A stretch of 64,000 bases of DNA from an uncultured Pelagibacteraceae bacterium. GTDB taxonomy: Bacteria; Pseudomonadota; Alphaproteobacteria; Pelagibacterales; Pelagibacteraceae. Shown here one piece after another: positions 10,124-19,328 of the stretch. The notes below the pieces were generated by a model that saw only the letters and a program-made list of their open reading frames with translations, had not been told where the DNA came from and did not search any database. The translations under genes were made by a program, and so were the position numbers. Within the stretch, counting starts at the first letter, position 1. Every line of letters begins with the position of its first letter. The DNA lies in contig CACDYK010000001.1 of NCBI GenBank assembly GCA_902556905.1, positions 123,272 through 187,271 of the forward strand, written 5' to 3'.

Positions 10124-10861
10124 ATGGATACAACTCTAAATTACTCTCCAAACTTTGAAACAAAAAAAAGAAAATCAGATCAAATCAAATTTATTATTTT
10201 CCATTATACGGGAATGAAAAAGGAATCAGAGGTAATAAAAAAACTTACAAACATTAAATCAAAAGTAAGTAGTCATTATTTAATCAAAAATAATGGAGAA
10301 ATAGTTATTATGGTACCAGATCTTTACCAGGCATGGCATGCTGGAATATCATCTTGGAAAAATTTTAGATCTCTAAATAAGAACTCAATTGGAATTGAAA
10401 TAAGTAATCCAGGTCATAACTCTAATTATAAAAATTTTTCAAAAAAACAGATACAATCCTTAAAAAAATTAAGTAAATTTTTAATTAAAAAGTACAAGAT
10501 TGATAAAAAAAATATTTTAGGTCATTCTGATGTTGCTCCTGATAGAAAAAAAGACCCTGGTGAAAAGTTTCCATGGAAATATTTAGCTAAATTTAAAATT
10601 GGTAATTGGCATTCACTTTCACAAAAAACTCTTCTTATAAACAGAGGAAAAAAAATAACTCCTATAGATAAAAAGAATTTTTTTATAAATTTATCGAAAA
10701 TTGGATATTCAATTAAAAGTTCAAAAAAAATAAAAAAAGACAAATTTTTAAAATTTGTAATTATTGCTTTTCAGAGAAGATTTAGACAAGAGTTGATAAA
10801 CAGTAAAATTGACCAAGAATGTTTATTTATTAGTCAGAATTTGGCAAAAGAATTGAATTAA
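10124..10861 (+). CDS. ampD: N-acetylmuramoyl-L-alanine amidase, AmpD/amidase_2 family
   Basis: Zinc amidase that cleaves the lactyl-amide bond of muropeptides. The amidase_2 domain spans about residues 5-160, with predicted zinc ligands H27 (FHYTG), H134 (GHSDVAPDR) and D144 (KKDPG). The SIGIEISNPGH segment is typical. A lysine-rich C-terminal tail of about 80 residues follows and may be a degenerate peptidoglycan-binding domain. No signal peptide is visible, which suits a cytoplasmic recycling enzyme, though AmiD-like homologues are exported. It ends about 40 bases before RNase P RNA. Confidence 0.85.
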   Translation: MDTTLNYSPNFETKKRKSDQIKFIIFHYTGMKKESEVIKKLTNIKSKVSSHYLIKNNGEIVIMVPDLYQAWHAGISSWKNFRSLNKNSIGIEISNPGHNSNYKNFSKKQIQSLKKLSKFLIKKYKIDKKNILGHSDVAPDRKKDPGEKFPWKYLAKFKIGNWHSLSQKTLLINRGKKITPIDKKNFFINLSKIGYSIKSSKKIKKDKFLKFVIIAFQRRFRQELINSKIDQECLFISQNLAKELN

Positions 10862-10899
10862 AATTTCTTGCAGTTTTAAATTTAAGTAATATGTTGATT

Positions 10900-11256
10900 T
10901 AGCCAGATAAATGATTTATCGCTTTAATTAATTAAAGAGGAAAGTCCGGGCTCCACAAGGATACAGTGCCAGATAATACCTGGCGGGGGTAACCCTAGGG
11001 ATAGTGCCACAGAAAATAAACCGCCATAACATGGCAAGGGTGAAAAGGTGTGGTAAGAGCACACCGGTTCTATTGGTAACAATGAACGCTGGAAAACCCC
11101 ACTGGGAGCAAGACTAAGTAGAGATGACATTGTTAAAAAACTAAAAGCCATCCTTGGCTAGTCATCAGGGTTAGTTGCTTGAGCTTAGGAGTGATCTTAA
11201 GTCTAGACAAATGATATTTTTAAATGACAGAACCCGGCTTACAGTTTATCTGGCAA
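10900..11256 (+). ncRNA. rnpB: RNase P RNA, bacterial class A
   Basis: Catalytic RNA that matures tRNA 5' ends. Conserved landmarks are readable: GAGGAAAGTCCGGGCTCC near 10937-10954, the GGGTAACCCTAGGGA region, GTGCCACAGAAA (conserved region II), the CGCCATAACATGGCAAGGGTGAAA block, and GACAGAACCCGGCTTA near the 3' end. P1 is formed by GCCAGATAAA (10902-10911) pairing with TTTATCTGGC (11245-11254), which sets the ends to within a few bases. Confidence 0.96.
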
Positions 11257-11439
11257 AACTTTTCACAGTCTAAATAGCGTCCAAAATAAATGTTTACGTT
11301 TTAATTCACTAATGAGTCAATAATGTTCTGTTTTTTTTAATCCATGATACGTAGCACTTAATTAAAACTTTGAATTAATTATCAAATTAGATGTTAAAAA
11401 AGTGATTAACATCAGTCTAAAATGAGCAAGATTCAAGAT
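11257..11439. other. Intergenic region between rnpB and the dcw promoter
   Basis: About 180 bases with no ORF longer than a dozen codons in a sensible frame and no clear stem-loop terminator. A T-run (11331-11338) is the only possible termination signal for rnpB. I see nothing else here. Confidence 0.5.
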
Positions 11440-11468
11440 TTGACAGTAAATTAAATTACCCATATATT
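11440..11468 (+). promoter_or_regulatory. Sigma-70-type promoter of the mraZ/dcw cluster
   Basis: A perfect -35 TTGACA (11440-11445) is followed after exactly 17 bases by TATATT (11463-11468), one mismatch from TATAAT. Transcription would start near 11475, about 35 bases before the mraZ ATG. This is the best housekeeping promoter match I found in the window, and it stands at the head of a run of same-strand genes almost 19 kb long. Confidence 0.75.
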
Positions 11469-11482
11469 CCCATATATTCCCA
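11458..11482 (-). promoter_or_regulatory. MraZ operator: three 10-bp-spaced boxes
   Basis: Boxes ACCCA (11458-11462), TCCCA (11468-11472) and TCCCA (11478-11482) recur every 10 bases with identical TATAT spacers. On the minus strand they read TGGGA-N5-TGGGA-N5-TGGGT. Direct TGGGN repeats with 5-base spacers are the described binding site of E. coli MraZ in front of mraZ. Here they overlap the -10 and the likely start site, so bound MraZ should block its own operon. Confidence 0.78.
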
Positions 11483-11510
11483 ATTATGGAATTTATAAAT
11501 TATAAAATAT

Positions 11511-11978
11511 ATGTTTTTATCTACTTACGAGAACAAACTGGACAAAAAAGGAAGGGTTTCTGTGCCTTCTAGCTTTAGATCTTATTTATCAAACCTAGGT
11601 TACAATGGTGTTATTTGTTATCCTTCTTTTAATAATGCTTCAATTGAAGCTTGCTCTCAAGATAGAATAGAAAAAATTTCTTCTGTTATAGACTCTTTAA
11701 ATCCATTTGAAGAAAAAAGAGATTTTTTTGCAACATCAATTTTATCAGAAAGCACTAGTTTACAATTTGATAGTGAAGGCAGAATTTCACTTTCATCAAA
11801 ATTATTAAAGCATGCAAAGATAAAAAAAAACATGTTGTTTGTTGGTCAAGGCCAAACCTTTCAAATTTGGGAACCAATAGCATTTGAAAAATTTAAGGTA
11901 ACAGCAAGAAAAAAAGCAAATATAAATCGAGCAAACCTTAAATGGGAAAAACATTTAATCAATAATGAGGGGAAATAA
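11511..11978 (+). CDS. mraZ: MraZ transcriptional regulator
   Basis: DNA-binding regulator of the division and cell-wall cluster, 155 residues, the usual length. It has two tandem SpoVT/AbrB-like swapped-hairpin repeats. The first contains DKKGRVSVPSSFR near residue 11 and the second DSEGRISLSSKLL near residue 85. It is the first gene behind the promoter at 11440-11468 and the triple operator at 11458-11482, so it probably represses itself together with ftsZ and the downstream genes. ftsZ follows after only three bases. Confidence 0.93.
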   Translation: MFLSTYENKLDKKGRVSVPSSFRSYLSNLGYNGVICYPSFNNASIEACSQDRIEKISSVIDSLNPFEEKRDFFATSILSESTSLQFDSEGRISLSSKLLKHAKIKKNMLFVGQGQTFQIWEPIAFEKFKVTARKKANINRANLKWEKHLINNEGK

Positions 11979-11981
11979 CAG

Positions 11982-13460
11982 ATGACAATTAACTTTAAAG
12001 CACCAGAAATTAAAGAATTACAACCACGACTTTTAGTAATGGGAGTTGGTGGAGCAGGTGGAAACGCAATTAATGAAATGATTGAAAATAATCTACAAGG
12101 TGTAGAATTTATTGCAGTTAATACTGATGCGCAGGATTTAAAGTTAAGTAAATGTAAAACAAGAATTCAAATTGGTCTAAATTTAACTAAAGGATTGGGC
12201 GCTGGTGCTAAGTTAGATATTGGTCAAGCAGCTGCAGATGAATCTTTAAATGAAATTGTAAATACTTTGCAAGGGGCAAATATGGTTTTTATTGCTGCTG
12301 GTATGGGCGGTGGAACAGGAACTGGTGCTGCTCATGTAATCGCTAGAGCTGCAAAAGAATTAAATATTTTAACGGTAGGTGTTGTAACTCTTCCATTTTT
12401 ATATGAAGGCCCCTCAAGAATGAGAAGAGCACAACAAGGTTTGGAAGAATTAAGAAAACATGTTGACACAATTATAGTAATTCCAAATCAAAACTTATTT
12501 AAAATTGCTAATGAGCAAACAACATTTGAAGATTCTTTTAATCTTTCAAATAATGTTCTAATGCATGGTGTTCAAAGTATAACTGATTTGATGGTTAGAC
12601 CAGGTTTAATCAATCTTGATTTTGCTGATGTTGAAACTGTTATGGCTTCTATGGGTAAAGCAATGATGGGAACTGGCGAAGCAGAAGGAGAAGGTAGAGC
12701 CCTTAAAGCTGCAGAAATGGCAGTGAGTAATCCACTAATTGATGACTATACTCTAAAAGGTGCAAAAGGATTATTAGTTAATATTACTGGTGGTAAAGAC
12801 CTTAAACTGTTTGAAGTTGATGAAGCAGTTAATAAAGTTAGAGCTGAAGTTGATCCAGAAGCTGAATTGATTATTGGTGCTATTACTGACGCTGAATTAG
12901 ATGGAAAAATGAGAGTTTCGATTGTTGCGACATCACTAGATGGGCAACAGCCAGAGACTAAATCTGTGATTAATATGGTGCATCGTATCCAAAATAGAAA
13001 TCCAGGTTATTCAGATTTTTCAAATATGGGATCATCTGCATCTTTTAATTTCTCAAATTCAATTTCAAATCCAGTTTCACATGGAGCAAATGCATTGAAG
13101 CTTGAGAATGAAATCGTTCAAGAACAACATCAAGATAATTTAAGCTCAAATGCTTCAAATGAAGAAATGGTAAATAATAATAACTTTGAGACGGAAAGTG
13201 TTATTGAAGATAGTTCTGTGAATGAAATGGAAAAGTCTTTTACTCAAGAAGCAATGGAAACACCGCAAGAGCAAATAGTTGAAGAAAGTATTGAAGAGGA
13301 TGTTTCTAACGATTTAAAAGAATTTGGTGTGGACTCTGATGCGCCAGATTTATTTAGTTCAGAAACTGAAAACTCAACTTCAGATGATTTATTATCATCA
13401 AATGAAGAAGAAGATGACGATCTTGAGATACCAGCATTCTTAAGAAGACAAAAAAATTAA
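11982..13460 (+). CDS. ftsZ: Cell-division GTPase FtsZ
   Basis: Tubulin homologue that forms the Z ring. The 492 residues have an N-terminal GTPase domain with the signature GGGTGTGAA near residue 108 and the NVDFAD-like loop [12 protein letters not shown]-terminal polymerisation domain ends near residue 330, followed by an acidic, low-complexity linker of about 140 residues. The protein ends in the conserved C-terminal peptide [10 protein letters not shown], which in other bacteria binds FtsA. A GAGGGG ribosome-binding sequence precedes the ATG. Its position, three bases behind mraZ and before rsmH, is unusual; ftsZ normally follows ftsA at the end of the cluster. Confidence 0.97.
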   Translation: MTINFKAPEIKELQPRLLVMGVGGAGGNAINEMIENNLQGVEFIAVNTDAQDLKLSKCKTRIQIGLNLTKGLGAGAKLDIGQAAADESLNEIVNTLQGANMVFIAAGMGGGTGTGAAHVIARAAKELNILTVGVVTLPFLYEGPSRMRRAQQGLEELRKHVDTIIVIPNQNLFKIANEQTTFEDSFNLSNNVLMHGVQSITDLMVRPGLINLDFADVETVMASMGKAMMGTGEAEGEGRALKAAEMAVSNPLIDDYTLKGAKGLLVNITGGKDLKLFEVDEAVNKVRAEVDPEAELIIGAITDAELDGKMRVSIVATSLDGQQPETKSVINMVHRIQNRNPGYSDFSNMGSSASFNFSNSISNPVSHGANALKLENEIVQEQHQDNLSSNASNEEMVNNNNFETESVIEDSSVNEMEKSFTQEAMETPQEQIVEESIEEDVSNDLKEFGVDSDAPDLFSSETENSTSDDLLSSNEEEDDDLEIPAFLRRQKN

Positions 13461-13478
13461 TGGTCTTCAAAGAAATAA

Positions 13479-14489
13479 ATGGACGCCACCATAGTACCGA
13501 AAGTACAAAAGCATTATCCGGTACTGCTAAAAGAAATTATTAGCATTATTTCCCCTCAATATGGTGGCACATTTATTGATTGTACTTTTGGTCAAGGTGG
13601 TTATTCAAAAAAAATATTAGAGTTTGATAATACTAAAGTAATTGCTTTAGACCGTGACATTGAAAGTGAGGCAAAAGCTAATCAGATAAGAAATAAATTT
13701 GAAGATAGGTTTTTATTTAAAAACATTAAATTCAGTCAGCTAAATAATTTAAAACTAAAAAATGAGAATATTAAAGGAGTAATATTTGATCTTGGTTACT
13801 CTTACGTTCAAATTAAGGATCCCAAAAAAGGACTATCTTTTCAATCTAAAGGAGACCTTAATATGCAGATGGGTTTAAATAATTATTCTGCTGAAGATGT
13901 AATTAATAAGTTAGATGAAAAAGAATTAGAGAAAATATTTAAGTTTTTTGGAGATGAAAAAGAAAGTAAATTTATAGCTAGAAATATTATTAAGGAGAGA
14001 TCAAAAAAAAAAATAGACACCCAAACACTTGTTGAGATCATAGATAATACAAAAAGAAAAAAAAACTTTAAAGTTCATAGTGCTACCAAAGTTTTTCAAG
14101 CTTTAAGAATTTTAGTTAATAGAGAAATAAGTGAATTAATTTTTGGATTAATTAATGCAACTAAAGTTTTAAAGAAAGATGGTGTGATAGTTGTAGTTAC
14201 ATTCCATTCATTGGAAGACAAAATTGTTAAGTATTTTTTCAAAAGTCTCTCTGAAAAAAAAAGCATATCAAGATATGCTCCTATTACAGAGCAGCCAGAA
14301 GCATTACTTAAATTAAATGAAAAAAAAGCAATTATCCCCTCTGATGATGAAATTAGTGAAAACTTACCATCAAGATCGGCAAAACTTAGATATGCGATTA
14401 AAAAAACTGACTTTTATGATTTTAAAACTGACGTTCTAGATGAATTTAGCAACCTAATTGAGATAGAAAATTTTGGGAATAAGTTATGA
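13479..14489 (+). CDS. rsmH: 16S rRNA (cytosine-1402-N4)-methyltransferase
   Basis: SAM-dependent methyltransferase for C1402 in the ribosomal P site, formerly MraW. The 336 residues show HYPVLLKEI at the N-terminus, the SAM-binding block [27 protein letters not shown], and the family motif [17 protein letters not shown]. The C-terminus has the conserved PSRSAKLR segment. It begins 18 bases after ftsZ, and its stop overlaps the next ORF by four bases. Confidence 0.96.
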   Translation: MDATIVPKVQKHYPVLLKEIISIISPQYGGTFIDCTFGQGGYSKKILEFDNTKVIALDRDIESEAKANQIRNKFEDRFLFKNIKFSQLNNLKLKNENIKGVIFDLGYSYVQIKDPKKGLSFQSKGDLNMQMGLNNYSAEDVINKLDEKELEKIFKFFGDEKESKFIARNIIKERSKKKIDTQTLVEIIDNTKRKKNFKVHSATKVFQALRILVNREISELIFGLINATKVLKKDGVIVVVTFHSLEDKIVKYFFKSLSEKKSISRYAPITEQPEALLKLNEKKAIIPSDDEISENLPSRSAKLRYAIKKTDFYDFKTDVLDEFSNLIEIENFGNKL

Positions 14490-14791
14490 AAAAAATTGCC
14501 TTAGTATTGGTTATTTTTTCATTAATTTTATCAACTGCAATTATTAAAAATTCTTCTAAAAAAAATGAGGATAAAATTTTTACAATAAAAGAAAGTATTA
14601 GAGTTTTAAATTCAGAACTTGAAAAGATCAAGTTAGAATTTGATTACCTGAGCTCTTCTGACAAATTATTAGAATTTCAATCATTATATTTTGAAAATGA
14701 TTTAGCGCAAAAAAAAATTGAAAATATAAAAGTTTTTAAAATCAGAAATAAAAATAAAGAGATTAAAAATTTAAAAATAATTAAAGAATAA
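14486..14791 (+). CDS. ftsL: FtsL-like division protein
   Basis: A 101-residue bitopic protein: a hydrophobic segment at about residues 4-20, then a Lys/Glu-rich, coiled-coil-like periplasmic stretch. This is the architecture of FtsL, which scaffolds FtsQ/FtsB and activates FtsWI. Sequence identity of FtsL is always low, so the call rests on size, topology and position between rsmH and ftsI. It overlaps rsmH by four bases (ATGA) and ftsI by one base. Confidence 0.75.
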   Translation: MKKIALVLVIFSLILSTAIIKNSSKKNEDKIFTIKESIRVLNSELEKIKLEFDYLSSSDKLLEFQSLYFENDLAQKKIENIKVFKIRNKNKEIKNLKIIKE

Positions 14792-16482
14792 TGGAAAAAT
14801 TAAGATCCAAAATTATTATCGAAGATTATAGAAATAATTTTGATTATAAAAAGAATGATACAAATTTAAATATTCAATTTAATAGAGTAGCGTTTGTATT
14901 CTTTTTCTTTTTTATTATTTATTTAATCTATACTATTCATTTAATTCATCTTGGATCACGTAAATCTAGTGTAGAAATATCTAATGATTTAACTACATTT
15001 GCCAATAAACTCTATAGAGCAGATATAATTGATATAAATGGTAACTATTTAGCTAAAACCGTTAAATCAATTGATATAGGCATAAAGACATCAGATGTAA
15101 TAGATAGTAAAAAACTTTTATTAAGTTTAAATATTATATTTCCAAATAAAGATTTTAATAAAATTAAAAAACAACTTGATACAAAAAAGTTCTTTTGGTT
15201 AGAAAAAAAAGTTTCAGAGGAAAACTATGAAAAATTAATGAAACTTGGAGATAATTCTATAAAACCTGAGGAAAAAGTTTTAAGGATGTATCCTCAAAAA
15301 AATCTTTTTAGTCATATCATTGGTCAAATAGATGATGATAACAATGGAATTTCAGGTTTAGAAAAATCATTTGATGAGGTTCTCAGAAATTCAAAAAAAC
15401 AAATAAAACTTACAGTTGATAAGAATGTACAGTTTTTAATACGAAAAGAACTAATCAAATATCAAGAAATTTTTAAAAGCAAAGGTAGTGCAGCAATACT
15501 AATGAATGTGAATAATGGAAATATACTTTCACTTATTTCTTTACCTGATTTTAATCCTAATGAACGACAAAATATAACTGATGTTAATTTTATTAATAGA
15601 GTAACCAAAGGAACTTATGAGCTTGGCTCAGTTTTCAAACCATTCACTTTTGCAAGTGCTTTAAACGAAGATTTGATAAAGCCAGAAACTGAGTTTTTAG
15701 ATTTACCAAAATCTATTCGTTGTGACAAACATAAGATTGGAGAATATGATAATAAGATTCCCTCAGAACTTACAGCAGAACAGATTTTGATTAGATCAGG
15801 AAATATTGGCTCTGTTAGAATTGCTCAGTTAGTTGGACCAGAAAAACATAAGTTGTTTTTAAAAAAGGTAGGTGTATTAAGTTCAATTAATTTTGATATT
15901 GATGAAATAGCCCCACAAAAAGATTATAATTTTGGTAAATGCAGATTAGCTACAGCTTCATTTGGTCATGGTGTTGCAACTACAATTCTTCAGTTAGCAA
16001 AAGGTTATGCGGTAATATCTAATGGAGGTTTTGATATTAATCCAAGTTTAATACATAAAACTACTGAAACTAAAAAAAAAAAAACCAGGTTAATTAATGA
16101 AAGAGTTTCCAAACAAGTTGTTACGGCCTTAAGAAAAATTGTAAGTACAGAGGAAGGTACTGCAAAATTTGCTGATGTTTCAAATTATGAGATTGGTGGC
16201 AAAACAGGAACTGCTGACCAACCAAAAGAAGGATCTTATTCTGAAGCAAAGATAAATACGTTTGCTTCAATATTTCCGACATCAAATCCACAATATGTAT
16301 TTGTTGTTATGTTAGACACACCCCAAAAAGCAAAAGATTACTATTATAAGTATAGGCATCAAAAAGGTGGTTGGATGGGAACCTTATATAATACTGCAGG
16401 ATGGACTTCAGTAGAGGTGGCTGGAAAAATATTGGATAAAATTGGGCCTATTTTAGCCACAAAATATCTAGAAATTAATTAA
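14791..16482 (+). CDS. ftsI: Septal peptidoglycan transpeptidase FtsI (PBP3)
   Basis: Class B penicillin-binding protein that cross-links septal peptidoglycan together with FtsW. The 563 residues include a cytoplasmic N-terminus of about 30 residues, one transmembrane helix (about 33-52), a pedestal domain and the transpeptidase domain. The active-site motifs are SVFK (S280-K283), SGN (S336) and KTGT (K471). It sits in the normal dcw place between ftsL and murE. Confidence 0.96.
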   Translation: MEKLRSKIIIEDYRNNFDYKKNDTNLNIQFNRVAFVFFFFFIIYLIYTIHLIHLGSRKSSVEISNDLTTFANKLYRADIIDINGNYLAKTVKSIDIGIKTSDVIDSKKLLLSLNIIFPNKDFNKIKKQLDTKKFFWLEKKVSEENYEKLMKLGDNSIKPEEKVLRMYPQKNLFSHIIGQIDDDNNGISGLEKSFDEVLRNSKKQIKLTVDKNVQFLIRKELIKYQEIFKSKGSAAILMNVNNGNILSLISLPDFNPNERQNITDVNFINRVTKGTYELGSVFKPFTFASALNEDLIKPETEFLDLPKSIRCDKHKIGEYDNKIPSELTAEQILIRSGNIGSVRIAQLVGPEKHKLFLKKVGVLSSINFDIDEIAPQKDYNFGKCRLATASFGHGVATTILQLAKGYAVISNGGFDINPSLIHKTTETKKKKTRLINERVSKQVVTALRKIVSTEEGTAKFADVSNYEIGGKTGTADQPKEGSYSEAKINTFASIFPTSNPQYVFVVMLDTPQKAKDYYYKYRHQKGGWMGTLYNTAGWTSVEVAGKILDKIGPILATKYLEIN

Positions 16483-16484
16483 TT

Positions 16485-19328
16485 ATGTTTCTAGGCGATT
16501 ACTTTCAAAACATTCAATCTACTTATAAAAAATTTTTTTTTTCAGGGATTTCTTTTGATAGTACGCAAATAAAAAAAAATAATATTTTTTTTGCAATAAA
16601 GGGAAATAAAATAGATGGTAATGACTTTATATCATATGTAATCGCTAATGGTGTAAAAATAGTAGTAACTGAAAAAAAAATTAATGGTCTAAAAAATGGT
16701 ATTTTATTTATTCAATCAAATAATATCAGAAAGTTATTAGCTGAAATATCATTTAAAATTAATAACAAAATTCCAAATAATATTATTGCAGTTACAGGTA
16801 CAAATGGAAAATCCTCAGTTGCAGATTTTTACTATCAAATATTAGATTTGAATAATAAAAAAGTTGCATCAATTGGAACATTAGGGATTAAATCAAAAAA
16901 ATATAAAAGAGATTTATCAAATACTACAATAGACCCAATTCAATTAAGTAAAATTTTAAGTAACTTAAAAAAACAAAATATTAACAATATTATTATGGAG
17001 GCATCCAGCCATGGTCTAAGTCAAAATAGGCTGGATGGCTTATTATTCAATACAGGAATATTTACTAATTTATCACAAGATCATTTAGATTATCATAAAA
17101 ATATAAAAAATTATTTAAAAGCTAAACTTTATTTATTTGAAAAATTGATAAAAAAAGGAGGCAATATAATAACTGATGAAAAAATACCTGAATTCAAAAA
17201 AATAAAAGATATAGCATCCAATAAAAATTTAACCCTTTTTTCATTGTTTGATAAAAAAAATAATTTTGAATTATTGTCTCATCAATATGAGGGTGAGTAT
17301 CAATTGTTGGAGATAAAATATAAAAATTCAATTCATAAAATTAAACTTAATTTGATAGGAAAAGTACAATTTAAAAATGTATTAATGGCAGTCATTGCCG
17401 CAATCAAAAGTAGTGTCAATATTAAGGACATACTTAATACAATACCAAAAATAAAATCTGTAGAGGGAAGATTTGAAAAAGTTGGTAGAATAAAAAATAA
17501 CTCAAAGGTAATTTTAGACTATGCACACACACCAGATGCTTTGAAAACTTGTCTTAAAAATATAAAAGAACAATTTCCAGGAAAAAAAATAACTTTAGTG
17601 TTTGGCTGTGGAGGAAATAGAGATCAAAATAAAAGAGCTAAAATGGGTAAAATTGCTGATCTTTTTACAGATAAAATTTATCTTACTGATGACAATCCAA
17701 GACTAGAAAAATCTAGTAAAATAAGAACAGACATTAAAAAAGGAATAAAAAAACAAAAAGTATTAGAAATTTCTAATAGAGCTAAGGCAATTAGGAAAGC
17801 TATAAAACATTTAAATACAGGGGAGATTTTACTTGTAGCAGGAAAAGGTCATGAAAAAGTTCAAGAAATTGGTTTAAAAAAAATTTTCTTTTCAGATAAG
17901 CATATTATCCTTGATGCTATAAAAATTAAAAATTTAAATTTATCAAATAGTTTAAAGGTTAATATACTTAATGAGCTTAGTAGAAAAAAAAAAATATCTA
18001 GCAAAATTTCTTTGAAGAAAGCCAGAATTAACTCAAGAGAAATAAAAAATAATGATATTTTTTTTGCAATTAAGGGAAAAAAAAATGATGGTAATAAATT
18101 TATAAGCGAAGCTTTTAAAAAAAAAGCATCAATTGCAGTAGTTAATAAAATTGAAAAAAAAATAAATATTTCTCGTCAAATTAAAATTAAGGACTCCCTC
18201 AAATTTTTAACAAAAAGTTCCGAGATATATAGAGAAAATATAAAAACAAAAATTATTGCTATAACTGGTAGTTGTGGAAAAACTACATTGAAAGAATTAT
18301 TGGGTAATTCATTAAAACAATTATCTAAAGTGGGTATTTCGCCTAAATCTTATAATAATAAATATGGAGTTCCACTAAGTCTTTTTAATTTAGATCAAAA
18401 AAATAATTATGGAGTTTTAGAAATTGGAATGGATAAAAAAGGTGAAATTAATTATCTCTCTAAAATTGTTAAACCAGATGTTAGTGTAATTACTAACATT
18501 AATTATGCTCATGCTAAGAATTTTAAGAATATAAGACAAATTGCTTTAGCCAAATCAGAAATAATTAATAATACAAAAATTAATGGGTTTATTGTTCTAA
18601 ATGCCGATGATAATTTTTATTTGTTACATAAAAAAATAGCTTATAAAAGAAAACTTAAAATTTTATCATTTGGCATTGATAATCAAAATGCAAATATAAA
18701 AATGATAAGTATTAAAAAAATTTCAAATAAGTTTAAAGCAACAATTATGATAAATAATTTAAAAACTTATTTTTTTATTTCTAATAATTTTCAAAGTAAT
18801 ATCTTAAATATTTTAGCTGCACTGACTGTTATGAGTATTTTTTTAGATATATCAAAATTAAAAAAAAATATTTTCATAGGTTTTAAAATACCAAATGGTA
18901 GAGGTGATATTTCTAAAATTAAGGTTAACAATAAAAACTTAAACTTAATAGATGAAAGTTATAATTCAAATCCATTGTCTCTTAAATCTGCAATTTTAAA
19001 TTTTGATAAAATTAAAATTGACAAAGGAAAAAAATATTTATTATTAGGTGATATGTTAGAACTGGGAAAACACTCAAAAAAACTTCATCAATCTATTGGA
19101 AAAATAGTCAATAACACAAAGATAGATAAAGTCTTTGTTAGAGGAAGTAAAATTTTACTTACATATAATTCTATTTCAAAAAAGAAAAAAGGCAGGATAT
19201 TAAACAACAACTCACAAATTATTGATTTGATTAAAAATGATTTAAATAATAATGATTATCTTATGGTTAAGGCCTCAAATGCGACAGGATTCAATGAGAT
19301 ATTCAGTAATCTAAAAGGTTCAAAATAA
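16485..19328 (+). CDS. murEF: MurE-MurF fusion: two consecutive peptidoglycan amino-acid ligases in one chain
   Basis: A single 947-residue ORF. Residues 1 to about 485 are MurE (UDP-MurNAc-Ala-Glu:meso-diaminopimelate ligase), with ATP loop TGTNGKSS near 105 and DDNPR near 402, the motif that marks meso-diaminopimelate specificity. Residues from about 488 are MurF (D-Ala-D-Ala adding enzyme), with its own Mur N-terminal fold (NSREIKNNDIFFAIKG), ATP loop TGSCGKTT near 594 and the DESYNSNP motif near 825. No stop or internal restart is visible at the junction, which is a short Lys/Ser-rich linker. Both halves have full domain content, so both activities are expected. It sits between ftsI and mraY. 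Confidence 0.95.
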   Translation: MFLGDYFQNIQSTYKKFFFSGISFDSTQIKKNNIFFAIKGNKIDGNDFISYVIANGVKIVVTEKKINGLKNGILFIQSNNIRKLLAEISFKINNKIPNNIIAVTGTNGKSSVADFYYQILDLNNKKVASIGTLGIKSKKYKRDLSNTTIDPIQLSKILSNLKKQNINNIIMEASSHGLSQNRLDGLLFNTGIFTNLSQDHLDYHKNIKNYLKAKLYLFEKLIKKGGNIITDEKIPEFKKIKDIASNKNLTLFSLFDKKNNFELLSHQYEGEYQLLEIKYKNSIHKIKLNLIGKVQFKNVLMAVIAAIKSSVNIKDILNTIPKIKSVEGRFEKVGRIKNNSKVILDYAHTPDALKTCLKNIKEQFPGKKITLVFGCGGNRDQNKRAKMGKIADLFTDKIYLTDDNPRLEKSSKIRTDIKKGIKKQKVLEISNRAKAIRKAIKHLNTGEILLVAGKGHEKVQEIGLKKIFFSDKHIILDAIKIKNLNLSNSLKVNILNELSRKKKISSKISLKKARINSREIKNNDIFFAIKGKKNDGNKFISEAFKKKASIAVVNKIEKKINISRQIKIKDSLKFLTKSSEIYRENIKTKIIAITGSCGKTTLKELLGNSLKQLSKVGISPKSYNNKYGVPLSLFNLDQKNNYGVLEIGMDKKGEINYLSKIVKPDVSVITNINYAHAKNFKNIRQIALAKSEIINNTKINGFIVLNADDNFYLLHKKIAYKRKLKILSFGIDNQNANIKMISIKKISNKFKATIMINNLKTYFFISNNFQSNILNILAALTVMSIFLDISKLKKNIFIGFKIPNGRGDISKIKVNNKNLNLIDESYNSNPLSLKSAILNFDKIKIDKGKKYLLLGDMLELGKHSKKLHQSIGKIVNNTKIDKVFVRGSKILLTYNSISKKKKGRILNNNSQIIDLIKNDLNNNDYLMVKASNATGFNEIFSNLKGSK

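Noticed and set aside
10924..11151. 75-codon reverse ORF with a protein-like translation
   Set aside because: It lies wholly inside RNase P RNA, whose conserved stems explain the sequence.
11458..11482. Short tandem repeat or CRISPR-like unit
   Set aside because: Only three 10-bp units; spacing and sequence match an MraZ operator over a promoter.
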